DNA of 64,000 bases from Excoecaria cochinchinensis (lineage: Eukaryota > Streptophyta > Magnoliopsida > Malpighiales > Euphorbiaceae), in contig CANTUQ010000073.1 of assembly GCA_947683425.1 (NCBI GenBank), positions 11,553,501 through 11,617,500 of the forward strand, given 5' to 3'. The position numbers were made by a program, and so were the translations under genes. How positions within the stretch are numbered: the stretch's first letter is position 1; each line of letters opens with the position of its first letter. Shown piece after piece: positions 1 through 10,836 of the stretch. The notes under the pieces were generated by a model. The model worked only from the letters and a program-made list of their open reading frames with translations. It did no database searches and was not told the DNA's origin.

Positions 1-240
1 TTAATGAGTGTGTGTTTTCACAGTTAGGATTTATTTTTTTTTAACATGATTTTCCAAACTTTATTTTGTTTTTGGCATGAGAATGGATAAATACATATGA
101 TTTGGATGTGAAAAATCAGATTTATTGTTTTTTTTGTAGGATTTTTGTGATAATCTTTTTTATGTTTAAATATTATTTTCTGTTGCATGCTTATTTTCTT
201 TCTTCACTCATCCTGTTTATTTTATTTGTTTATTATTGTC

Positions 241-300
<60 letters not shown>

Positions 301-782
301 CATACTTTGCATGGCTAGTTTTTGAATGATTTTTTAATTATCTTTGTATGTGTACTATTCATGTATTAAATTAAGGTATTTAATTTAACTCATTTTATTT
401 TCCATTTGTGTATTAGTTTTGTTTTATATTTCCCTTACTTTCATTTTTATTTAGTTGATTTTGGAATTATTGTTAATATTTTTATTATTATTTTTATTTG
501 GGTTTAAAATGTGATGTTGTTTGTTTGAGCTTTTTTGTGACCAAATGGAGGGGTCACGACGTGTTGGAGACTACGTTATTTTGATGAGATCTTACCTATC
601 TCTATTTTTATGATTGTGTTTTGTGTATAAATGATATAGTTTTATTCTACGTGCGCGTGCCAGATAAAAAATCACAAAATTATTTTTATGACTCAATTGA
701 GATTTTTGTTAATAAATTAGGACCAATGTCCTCGATTTTAACCAAAAAATGCAAAAATGCCATGAATTAAAACGAAGAGTCA
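1..782 (+). mobile_element. Truncated Tat-family LTR, 3' part
   Basis: This stretch aligns in order with the solo LTR around 54400-55400. Shared features are the 'gaatggataaata' segment, a long TTA run, 'tgggtttaaaatgtgatg' and 'gggaccaatgtcc'-like text. Similarity stops near 782, just after 'aaacgaagagt', where sequence related to LTR Z begins. The LTR end and any target duplication are missing, so this is a deletion or recombination remnant. No credible coding sequence is present; a leucine-rich ORF here is only the translated TTA repeat. Confidence 0.75.
242..300. repeat. (TTA)n microsatellite in LTR
   Basis: About 19 uninterrupted TTA/ATT units. The same LTR position in the solo LTR (54661-54890) carries a much longer TTA/TCA tract, so the locus is ancestral to the family and varies in length. 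Confidence 0.95.
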
Positions 783-1685
783 ATTTTCTCAATTGACTAG
801 AAGGAGAGAGGTTAGTAAATTTTATTATCTCTCTAATTTCTGTATTTCTTCATTATCTTTCCTTCATATACCATCTCCTTCTATTCTAGATTGTGTAATT
901 TTGCTGAATGATTAAAGGGTAATTGATGAAGTTAAGTTTCTGCTTTGGTAGGTAAGTGTTTAGTTGTTGTTCCTTTCTTTTTCTTTTGTTGCTTATTTTC
1001 GGGTTAAAGTGGATATTGACATTGATGTCCAATTCTGTAAATTGGATTTGCTTTGGTAGTTGAAGAATTGAAAAAGAATAAGGGAAAGGCCAAAGTTGGA
1101 GAACCTAACTCTAAGTGAGCTCTTTAGGACCATAGGAGAAAAGGTTTGGGAAACTATCTTTGTGTGTGTATGTATATGACTTGATTTGTGTTTAATTTGA
1201 ATGTTGAGATGTATATGTGAGATGAGTATGGAATAGGTAAATGGCTGGTATTATAAGTGTTGTGAATTGAGAATTATAGTGGCTTTGACATGTATCACAT
1301 TTTGGCTAAACTATGTGATTGGTAATGGGTGAGAATCAATTGAAAGGAAATTGAGCTTAATAACATGCTAATGTGAACACAAATATCTGAAATGGGAATT
1401 GATTCTAGGAAGGTTTTAAAGGCATGGTTAACTAGATAATTGGTATAGCAAAACTAGAATTTAGCTTGTGTCTGTCAAAAGTTCTGAGTTTGGGGTGATC
1501 TACACGGCGGTATGAAATGGGCATACCACCGTGTGATTGCATTCTATTCTTTAAAAAGGCTATTCATGGTTTTACACGGTGGTAAGGACTTTGCATACCG
1601 CCATGTAAAGTCGTTCTATTTTAATGATTTTCTGTGTTGGACATTTTACATTGGGGTAAGGCTTTACCATACTGCCGTGTAAATG
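783..1685 (+). mobile_element. LTR 'Y', piece 1 (left end truncated)
   Basis: The segment aligns with the 5' part of LTR Z (about 61330-61740). Shared stretches include 'tttctgtatttcttcatt'-like text, a 'ccaattctg...attggat' block and 'ggagaaaaggtttggga'. The piece ends at the AAATG target site of LARD1 and continues at 10402. The true 5' end of the LTR is gone, fused to the Tat LTR remnant on the left. It contains at least two inverted-repeat modules (1502-1606) and no gene. Confidence 0.7.
1502..1606 (+). repeat. Two 33-bp inverted-repeat modules in LTR Y
   Basis: Module 1 (1502-1534) has left arm ACACGGCGGTATG, a 7-nt spacer and right arm CATACCACCGTGT. Module 2 (1574-1606) has left arm ACACGGTGGTAAG, a 7-nt spacer and right arm CATACCGCCATGT. 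A third, decayed copy lies near 1646-1680. The arms are near-complementary and the spacers unrelated. The same modules occur inside LARD1 and at 10438-10512. Confidence 0.85.
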
Positions 1686-2605
1686 TGTCACACCCCGAAA
1701 TGTACCTTAGAAGGATTAGGCGTATTAAGTATGAGTAGTGACCAAGGTTGTGAACGTTGAAGTGCTTGTTATGTTAATTGGACAATTTAAGAGTTAATGT
1801 AAAGGTTCAGATAAGTATATCTAATGGTAAAATTGTGGGGTATAAAATTGGGATTTGATTGGGGACTAATTGAAAGATAATTAAAGTTGGAAAAAGGAAA
1901 TAATTTTGTTTAGTGACCAAGTGGTAATTGTCAAGGACTAAGAAGAGTTTTGCCAAGGATTAAAGTGAAATAAGACAATATGTTTCAATTGGGACCAATA
2001 GGGGCTTGACATGTGGCAAGGAGTTAGTGTGGGAATTAAAGGGAAAGAAAGAAAAAGGGAAAAGAGAGAGGAAAAAAAGGGCTGCTTCCCGTTTTCTCTT
2101 CCTCTCTCTTGGCTTCCCCTCCTCTTTCTTCTTCATTTTCCTGCTTTACCTCCTTGATTCTTTTGGCTGGAGTTGTTGCAAGGTTATGGGTGTTTTGGTT
2201 GAGGTTTGAGCTAGGTTTGAAGAGGTGAGTTTAAATTTGATTCCTTCATCCATTTCTTTTGAGTGGTTTTGGAACCCAAAATTTATATTTTGTGTATATG
2301 TATGTTTGATGAGAATTTTGGGAGGAAAAATATCTTTGGATGGGTTTTGGAACAAGAAAGATCAGCCAAGAAGCTTTTAGGAGCAAAGGAATTGAGGTTT
2401 GGTAGTTTGTGTTAATTTGTGTTTTGTTTTAAATTGTGAGTTTTTGATTAAATTGATGTTTGAGTTGATGAATGTGTAAAGTTGGTTTGATTAGATGAGT
2501 TTTAAAGCATATGAAATTTGTATTGATTGTGTGTATGGAAATTTGGGCATTAATTTGTGGAGAGAAACCTTTATTTTTCTGGAAAATCTGGGTTTTCGTC
2601 GGTTC

Positions 2606-2857
2606 ACACGGCGGTAAGGATAGTTCATACCGCCGCGTGATCACATTCTGGTCTGCTTGTTCGTCAGGCCACACGGCGATAAGCAAACTCCATACCGCCG
2701 TGTAACATCTACAAGGCAGTAAGGAATTTCCATACCGCCGTGTAAACGCTTACTGATGTGCATGGTTGAACTCTGCTTTGCTGTGCGACAACGAAGCCTT
2801 CCATACCACCGTGTGGAACTTCTTACATGGCGGTAAGGGTTTACCATACCGTCGTGT
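2606..2857 (+). repeat. Cluster of 13-7-13 inverted-repeat modules, 5' LTR of LARD1
   Basis: Modules at 2606-2638, 2671-2703, 2711-2743 and 2825-2857 each have a left arm close to ACACGGCGGTAAG, a 7-nt spacer (gatagtt, caaactc, gaatttc, ggtttac) and a right arm close to CATACCGCCGTGT. An extra right-type arm lies near 2801-2813. Arm identity and spacer length are kept while spacer sequence is not. Confidence 0.9.
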
Positions 2858-3632
2858 AATATTCTTCTGTCATGGATTTTCAAACTCTTGGATTCTTCTT
2901 CTCTTGTCTTCCTTAGTTAAGCATCAAATTGTTGTTCCATTTATGGATTGTTTCGTGTAATACGCATATACAACTTTAACATAGTGTATAATATGTTTTG
3001 CTATAGGATTAATACTTGAATTAAGAAGTTAAATTGCTATGGCTATTTTATGTATGAATATATGTATATGAAGGAAAGTAAACTGGTCGGTAAGTTTAAA
3101 TATGAACAAGATATTGAATGCTATGAAGATTTCGATATGTTCATATGACAGCATAGAATTATAAAAAGGTATATGTTTTGTACTTTTGTTGTGAATGCGA
3201 TAATCATGATAAGTGGGCTTGGCTATCGAGTACATGGGTACGATTAAATTTAATGATGCATATTATAAAGAAGAATATCGTAAATGGTATAAGTAAAATA
3301 CGTTTATTCAAATGTTCTTACACATGGTAAGAGGTGAAATGTGATTTGATTGTTAAGTATAAGGAATGCATGATTCCCAATAATATGGCTATGTTAAAAT
3401 GTTAAGTTGAATTTGTTAAGTACAATTAGTGCAAATGATATGCCAGTATACGAATGCATGTGCTTAGGTGATTATAAAGGAAGGTTACAATTATTTAATG
3501 AACAAATGTGTATGTATATATAAAATGAGAAAGAATATAAAAATGATATGGGGATTTAGCCTGCGTTAGTCGAGTCATGGATAGATAGGCATGCCTATAG
3601 AGTTCTGTTAGCTGCAGCCCTCTGTTCTGTTT

Positions 3633-3796
3633 GGACCCTGATCAGGTCCCCGTTTGGTTCCTCGCGAACCTCAATGTGTATGGATCTCGTTTAAGATCCC
3701 CTCTGTAAAATATTTTTGAATGGAAAAATGTGATGTTGCTTTTCGAGTCGTACCCGTAAGGTACCGCCATGCATTCGATTCGTACCCGTAAGGTAC
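3633..3796 (+). repeat. Array of short hairpins, 5' LTR of LARD1
   Basis: Five hairpins stand in series: GGACC/GGTCC at 3633-3649, GGTTC/GAACC at 3656-3670, GGATC/GATCC at 3682-3699, and GTACC/GGTAC at 3750-3764 and again at 3782-3796. Stems are 5 bp and loops 5-8 nt. The two last units share the downstream linker 'cgccatg'. The array follows a conserved 'taggcatgccta' palindrome. The equivalent in the right LTR is 8621-8790. Confidence 0.85.
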
Positions 3797-5051
3797 CGCC
3801 ATGTGTTCACTCGCTTATCCACCCCTATGACTTAGCAGGCAACTAAAAGACTAAAAATTAATGTAAACTAATTGATAAGTTTTGTGATTATTTGCCAAAA
3901 ATGATTATGTGAATAAATATTTGATGCATTTGTGATAAATGTCTTTTGACTAGTGCTTTATGCACCCCTCTGTTCTGGATCCTTTATGGACACTCATGTG
4001 GAAGAGTGGTACCTTCGTGTACCTATGTGTTTTGTGTAATAAGGCACTATCTGTTAAATGAGAAGAGAAGTAACAAGTATTGTTGGTTCTGATAAGCGTG
4101 TATGCATAAGTCCTAATTGTATAAGAGATCATATGGGGATAATGCATGTTATTAACCTGTTCAAGAGTTAGGAGTATGCTTATTTGTATGAAGTCTTTGT
4201 AAAGAATAATTGAGATAAGTGATATGCATGTTTTCTATAGTTGAATAATCAATGAATGAATTCTATGTATACATATATTCGTTTACATGTTTGAATTGAG
4301 AACACAGGTATGTTATGTATTTGCTTGTCTTCTGAACCTTAGCTTGGATGACCAATGTAAGTATATCGGTAAGGAATTCTGTTGTATTATTTGTTGGTTC
4401 TCGATGAACGCGTTAATTATATATTGATTAATAGTTAAAGGGAAATAAGGTGGTATGCATGATAAATAACTGGACTTAGGAAGTGAGTTAGGATAAAGCC
4501 TGGGACATGTATGTATGTAAAGTTTCTATAGAACTACGTGGTTTTGATTCCCCAACGATAGGGATACGTAGGAAGCTTGGAATTAAATTCCAAGCTCGAA
4601 CCAAATCTGAAATCTAAATATTTTGTCTAGCTTTGAACATTAATGGTTTAGACAAATAAAATGTTCTAACGTAAGTACCGATACTTTGATCTGCATGATT
4701 TTGGAAATGTTACTAATAATGGGAATCAATATGACTTAATTTGCCCCGTTAGCAAATCTATCTTTGGTAACCTAGGAGGTATAACTATTCACATAGTTAA
4801 TTAAATGAATAAAGCAAACAATGAGTAAGCATAATGTCATTGTAAATTACTTAGGTAATAACGTAAATTCTGGCTATTGTATGTAAACAAATGTATATAG
4901 GAAAATGTTTATGTTTTGTATGAGAAAAAGAATATGAATTTATGATAGCTTTAAATGGTGTACTTTATGTTTATGTATATATATATAATGATTTACATCT
5001 GTTTGCCTCGGCAACCACTGTGAGTGGCTGCCTATTATTTGTTTCGCCCGA

Positions 5052-5069
5052 CTAAGCGTTATCGCTTAG
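5052..5069 (+). promoter_or_regulatory. Conserved 18-bp palindrome near LTR 3' end
   Basis: CTAAGCGTTATCGCTTAG is a perfect 7-bp stem with a 4-nt loop. It is present unchanged in LTR Y (25803-25820) and LTR Z (59603-59620), and with one loop-side change in the right LARD1 LTR (10040-10057). It lies about 340-400 nt before the LTR end in each. A role in RNA 3'-end formation or the R region is inference. Confidence 0.85.
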
Positions 5070-5411
5070 CACGGTTGTTTGTCCATGCAGGTTAGGAGAT
5101 CAGAGTCGCGCAGCGGTTCTTTATGACTTTGGCCAACGAGTCGGTAGAAGTTATAGAATGTTTTTATTGATTGTCGGTTTATAATTAAGTTTATTATTTA
5201 GCAATTGTATTGAGATGTAATAATCTTTAGTGCGAATGATGGTGTGGGTGAGATAAGTTTAGGATGTGCATGTTTTGAGGTTCTATTTTAGAAATTTTAT
5301 TACTCTGATTTCTGCATTTTCCATGTGTGTCCTTGTCTGGTAGCACCTTCTGCTCACCGTAGCTCTTCACCCTTCGAAATTCTACATGTGGGAGTTGGGG
5401 GTGTTAAAATT

Positions 5412-5423
5412 TTGTATCAGAGC
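5412..5423 (+). other. LARD1 primer-binding site (initiator-Met tRNA type)
   Basis: TTGTATCAGAGC starts a few bases after the left LTR. It differs by one base from TGGTATCAGAGC, the common plant site for initiator methionine tRNA, which is intact in element Z at 60003-60014. Confidence 0.85.
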
Positions 5424-6658
5424 CTAGGTTTAGTCGATTCTGGTTAACTCGGAGTTTCAAAGTGTGTCTTTATAGTTTAGTGTTGGCCAAAGCGGATGGT
5501 TTTATTTTTCAGGTCTGAGTTGGGAATGAGCTTTTCCCGATTAGATGAAGTATTTAGTTAAGTGTTCGCTCGGTAGATCATGAGCTACCTGTCCTGTACT
5601 GTTATACGTGTATGAGTGTACTTGGAACCTGTTTGTTAGATGAGTTATCTAAGATTCTGTTAGGAATTTTGTTTGATACAAGGTGTTTAAAGAGAAGGTT
5701 TATAGAAGTTTTTAAGTGTATTGATATGTGGTTGCCTTGGGAGAATAGATGTTTTGGCATTTTGAGATAGTGGAGTATCTGGATTTTGTAAGGTTATGGT
5801 AATGCTCTGTATGCCTGTCAGCTATCTCTAGAAAGGTGTTTGAATAAAAGCATATTGAATCATGGGGATGGGAAAAGTGCATTATTATAGCATCAATCAC
5901 ATTTCATCATTATTCTGCATACATGAACCATTACAACCTCATCTCATCATCATCCCTTTGATCATATGTGAGAAACATTTGCATATGCATTTTATCGGAG
6001 AACAAGCTGACAGGGTGTACATTGAATATTTGATATTAAGACAAAGTATGTGATTTATGAGCATAGAAATTGTTAAGGAGGATGTACTATCTGTATAGTT
6101 GAGTTGAGTAGAGAGAGTATTTTGGAATATCGCATAAATGAATGTGAAAGGATTTTTGGAAGTAAGATATGAGTATCGTTAGCAAGAAGAATGGCACTGG
6201 TGACAGATGTTTTGAAGTATTAAGGAATTGTGTAGTCAACGTTGTGAATTAAATGCTTTATATGTGAAGTGTATGTGCTTGGATATGCCGATTAGCGGCT
6301 AAGTAATAATATTCTGATGAATGTGATTGGTTTGAGCGTAAGATAATGAAAAGAGAATTATGGGTTTTCTTTAAATCAATTTTTATGAGTTTGGGTTTAA
6401 TTATGGATAAGAGAAAGTTATGATTTGTATTGCTATTCGGGTTTTAAAGAAGTGATTGACAGTGTAGTGATGAGAATAAGTTATAGCAAATATGTATATC
6501 AAAAGTAAGGTGTATTGGAACAAGCAAAATGTATGTATTATTAGTGTAGAACGTAAGTGTTATATGACGATACGGAAATGATGAGTGTAAGTGATAGCGA
6601 ATTGGAGTATAGTTCTAGATTTTTCTGATGTAAGTGAATTTCGAGGACTAATTCTTTT

Positions 6659-6671
6659 AGGAGGGAAGAGT
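6659..6671 (+). other. LARD1 polypurine tract
   Basis: The sequence aggagggaagagt lies immediately before the right LTR, the expected site for plus-strand DNA priming. Confidence 0.85.
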
Positions 6672-9600
6672 TGTCACACCTCGAAATGTACCTTAGAAGG
6701 ATTGGGCGTATTGAGTATGAGTAGTGACCAAGGTTGTGAACGTTGAAGTGTTTGTTATGCCAATTGGATAATTTAAGAGTTAATGTAAAAGTTTCGATAA
6801 CTATATCTAATGGTAAAATTGTGGGGTATAAAATTGGGATTTGATTGGGGAATAATTGAAAGATAATTAAAGTTGGAAAAAGGAAATAATTTTGTTTAGT
6901 GACCAAGTGGTAATTGTCAAGGACTAAGAAGAGTTTTGCCAAGGATTAAAGTGAAATAAGACAAGATATTTTAATTGGGACCAATAGGGGCTTGACATGT
7001 GGCAAGGAGTTAGTGTGGGAATTAAAGGAAAAGAAAGGAAAAGTTAAAAGAGAGAGGAAAAAAAGGGCTGCTTCCCTTTTTCTATTCCTCTCTCTCAGCT
7101 TCCCCTCCTCTTTCTTCTTCATTTTCCTGCTTTACCGCCTTGATTCTTTTGGCTGGAGTTGTTGCAAGGTTATGGGTGTTTTGGTTGAGGTTTGAGCTAG
7201 GTTTGAAGAGGTGAGTTTAAATTTGATTCCTTCATCCATTTCTTTTGAGTGGTTTTGGAACCCCAAATTTATATTTTGTGTATATGTATGTTTGATGAGA
7301 ATTTTGGGAGGAAAAAGATCTTTGGATGGGTTTTGGAACAAGAAAGATCAGCCAAGAAGCTTTTAGGAGCAAAGGAATTGAGGTTTGGTAGTTTGTGTTA
7401 ATTTGTGTTTTGTTTTAAATTGTGAGTTTTTGATTAAATTGATGTTTGAGTTGATGAACGTGTAAAGTTGGTTTGATTAGATGAGTTTTAAAGCATATGA
7501 AATTTGTATTGATTGTGTGTATGGAAATTTGGGCATTAATTTGTGGAGAGAAACCTTTATTTTTCTGGAAAATCTGGGTTTTCGTCGGTTCACACGGCAG
7601 TAAGGATAGTTCATACCGCCGTGTGATCACATTCCGGTCTGCTTGTTCGTCAGGCAACACGGCGATAAGCAAACTCCATACCGCCGTGTAACATCTACAC
7701 GGCAGTAAGGAATTTCCATACCGCCGTGTAAACGCTTACTGATGTGCATGGTTGAACTCTGCTTTGCTGTACGACGACGAAGCCTTCCATACCACCGTGT
7801 GGAACTTCTTACACGGTGGTAAGGGTTTACCATACCGCCGTGTAACATCCTTCTTTCATGGATTTTCAAACTCTTGTATTCTTCTTCTCTTTTCTTCCTT
7901 TGTTAAGCATCAAATCGTAGTTCCATTTATGGATTATTTCGTGTAATACGCATATACAACTTTAACATAGTGTATAATATGTTTTGCTATAGGATTAATA
8001 CTTGAATTAAGAGGTTAAATTGCAATGGCTATTTTATGTATGAATATATGTATATGAAGGAAAGTCAACTGGTCGGTAAGTTTAAATATGAACAAGATAT
8101 TGAATGCTATGAAGATTTCGATATGTTCATATGACAGCATAGAATTATAAAAAGGTATATGTTTGGTACTTTTGTTGTGAATGCTATAATCATGATAAGT
8201 GGGCTTGGCTATCGAGTACATGGGTGTACGATTAAATTTAATGATGCATATTATAAAGAAGAATATCGTAAATGGTATAAGTAAAATACGTTTATTCAAA
8301 TGTTCTTACACATAGTAAGAGGTGAAATGTGATTTGATTGTTAAGTATAAGGAATGCATGATTCCCAATAATATGGCTATGTTAAAATGTTAAGTTCTAT
8401 TTGTTAAGTATAATTAGTGCAAATGATATGCCAGTATACGAATGCATGTGCTTAGGTGATTATAAAGGAAGGTTACAATTATTTAATGAACACATGTGTA
8501 TGTATGTATAAAATGAGAAAGAATCTAATAATGATATGGGGATTTAGTCTACGTTAGTCGAGTCATGGATAGATTGGCATGCCTATAGAGTTCTGTTAGC
8601 TGCAGCCCTCTGTTCTGTTTGGACCCTGATCAGGTCCCCGTTTAGTTCCTCGCGAACCTCAATGTGTATGGATCTCATTTAAGATCCCCTCTGTAAAATG
8701 TTTTTGAATGGGAAAATGTGATGTTGCTTTTCGATTCGTACCCGTAAGGTACCGCCATGCATTCGATTCGTACCCGTAAGGTACCGCCATGTGTTCACTC
8801 GCTTATCTACCCCTATGACTTAGCATGCAACTAAAAGAGTAAAAATTAATGTAAACTAATTGATAAGTTTTGTGATGATTTGCAAAAAATGATTATGTGA
8901 ATAAACATTTAATGCATTTGTGATAAATGTCTTTTGACAGGTGCTTTATGCACCCCTCTGTTCTGGATCCTTTATGGACACTCATGTGGAAGAGTGGTAC
9001 CTTCGTGTACCTATGTGTTTTGTGTAATAAGGCAATATCTGTTAAATGTGAAGAGCAGTAGCAAGTATTGGTGGTTCTGATAAGCGTGTATGCATAAGTA
9101 ATAATTATATAAGAGATCATATGGGGATAATGCATGTTATTAACCTGTTCAAGAGTTAAAAGTATGCTTATTTGTATGAAGTCTTTGTAAAGAATAATTG
9201 AGATAAGCGATATGCATGTTTTCTATAGTTTAATAATCAATGAATGAATTCTATGTATACATATATTCGTTTACATGTTTGAATTGAGAACACAGGTATG
9301 TTATGTATTTGCTTGTCTTCTGAACCTTAGCTTGGATGACCAATGTAAGTATATCGGTAAGGAATTCTGTTGTATTATTTGTTGGTTCTCGATGAACGCG
9401 TTAATTATATATTGATTAATAGTTAAAGGGAAATAAGGTGGTATGCATGATAAATAACTGGACTTAGGAAGTGAGTTAGGATAAAGCCTGGGACATGTAT
9501 GTATGTAAAGTTTCTATAGAACTACGTGGTTCTGACTCCCCAACGATAGGGATACGTAGGAAGCTTGGAATTAAATTCCAAGCTCTAACCAAATCTGAAA

Positions 9601-10396
9601 TCTAAATGTTTTGTCTAGCTTTGAACATTAATGGTTTAAACAAATAAAATGTTCTAACGTAAGTACTGATACTTTGATCTGCATGATTTTGGAAATGTTA
9701 CTAATAATGGGAATCAATATGACTTAATTTGCCCCATTAGCAAATGTATCTTTGGTAACCTAGGAGGTATAACTATTCACATAGTGAATTAAATGAATAA
9801 AGCAAACAATGAGTAAGCATAATGTCATTGTAAATTACTTAGGTAATAACGTAAATTCTGGCTATGGTATGTAAACAAATGTATATAGGAAAATGTTTAT
9901 GTTTTGTATGAGAAAAAGAATATGAATTTATGATAGCTTTAACCGGTGTACTTTTTGTTTATGTATATATATATAATGATTTACATCTGTTTGCCTCGGC
10001 AACCACTGTGAGTGGCTGCCTATTATTTATTTCGCCCAACTAAGCGTTATTGCTTAGCATTGTTGTTTGTCCGTGCAGGTTAAGAGATCAGAGTCGTGCA
10101 ACGGTTCTTTGTGACTTTGGCCAACTAGTCGGTAGAAGTTATAGAATGTTTTTATTGATTATCGGTTTATAATTAAGTTTATTATTTAGCAATTGTATTG
10201 AGATGTAATAATCTTTAGTGAGAATGATGGTGTGGGTGAGATAAGTTTAGGATGTGCATGTTTTGAGGTTCTGTTTTAGAAATTTTATTACTTTGATTTC
10301 TTCATTTTCCATGTGTGTCCTTGTCTGGTAGCACCTTCTGCTCACCGTAGCTCTTCATCCTTCGAAATGCTATGTGTGGGAGTTGGGGGTGTTACA
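6672..10396 (+). repeat. LARD1 3' LTR
   Basis: This 3,725-bp copy ends in intact TGTTACA next to the AAATG duplication. It repeats the left LTR features: inverted-repeat modules at 7592-7624, 7657-7689, 7697-7729 and 7811-7843, a hairpin array at about 8621-8790, and the palindrome at 10040-10057. Confidence 0.92.
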
Positions 10397-10401
10397 AAAT
10401 G

Positions 10402-10836
10402 CATTCTATTTTCTGAGGGATTTGTGTATGGCATGCTACAAGGCGGTATGGTTTTCCTTACCACCGTGTAGAATGTCTTACACGGCGGTAAGATTTTTTC
10501 ATATCGCCGTGTAAATACCCTATATTCTGAAATTTGGAAGTTTTCGATTTCCTTCTTTTTCGTTCCGTTTGAATTTGTTTTTGTTTTAATCTTTTTTTTA
10601 GTGGTACCTCAGTTATTAAAGGGTTATTAAGCAGGTATGTGATTATGATTACGCAACACATGAGATTTACGTTGGTGTATATATATATATATATGATTTT
10701 ATGATTGTGCCATGAGGAAGGAATTGTGATACAAACTGCAATGTATATGAACAATGTGATGAGATATAACTGAATGCTATCATAATGCTATATTTGCTAT
10801 AACAATGAAAATAACCGGGTTAATAATTTAGCTTGC
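10402..10836 (+). mobile_element. LTR 'Y', piece 2
   Basis: The segment lies between LARD1 and Tat #1 and holds two more inverted-repeat modules (10438-10469 with a 6-nt spacer, 10480-10512 with a 7-nt spacer). Its last part, ending 'taataatttagcttgc', matches LTR Z at 63465-63482, where no element is inserted. No gene is seen. Confidence 0.8.

Larger units (their letters stand above)
1686..5408 (+). repeat. LARD1 5' LTR
   Basis: This 3,723-bp LTR aligns along its whole length with 6672-10396 with scattered differences. It contains inverted-repeat modules (2606-2857), a short-hairpin array (3633-3796) and an 18-bp palindrome (5052-5069) about 340 nt before the end. Short ORFs occur at matching positions in both LTRs but resemble nothing and follow the repeats, so I do not call genes. 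Confidence 0.92.
5409..6671 (+). other. LARD1 internal non-coding domain
   Basis: The domain begins with the primer-binding site and ends with the polypurine tract. No ORF resembles a retroelement protein. Part of it is shared with the interior of element Z: 'cctgtcagctatctc' and 'gggatgggaaaagtgcatta' blocks (5812-5890 against about 60402-60475) and a 'gttttgtgttggcc'-like block near the PBS. Conservation of a non-coding interior between elements with diverged LTRs suggests RNA functions such as packaging or dimerisation, which is inference. Confidence 0.8.
1686..10396 (+). mobile_element. LARD1: complete non-autonomous LTR retrotransposon
   Basis: This 8,711-bp element has two direct LTRs (1686-5408 and 6672-10396), a primer-binding site next to the left LTR and a polypurine tract before the right one, which sets the + orientation. 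The target duplication AAATG is at 1681-1685 and 10397-10401. The LTRs start TGTCACACC and end GTGTTACA (mutated to GTGTTAAA in the left copy). The 1.26-kb interior has no gag, protease, RT or integrase, so movement would need proteins from another element. This is the large retrotransposon derivative (LARD) type. It sits inside LTR Y. Confidence 0.92.

Noticed and set aside
6541..6942. 133-codon minus-strand ORF across the LARD1 interior-LTR border
   Set aside because: No recognisable motif; it crosses the polypurine tract and is absent as an ORF at the matching left LTR.
1502..10512. Inverted-repeat modules as MITE insertions
   Set aside because: At 33 bp they are too short, have no consistent flanking duplication, and lie at matching places in both LTRs of one element.
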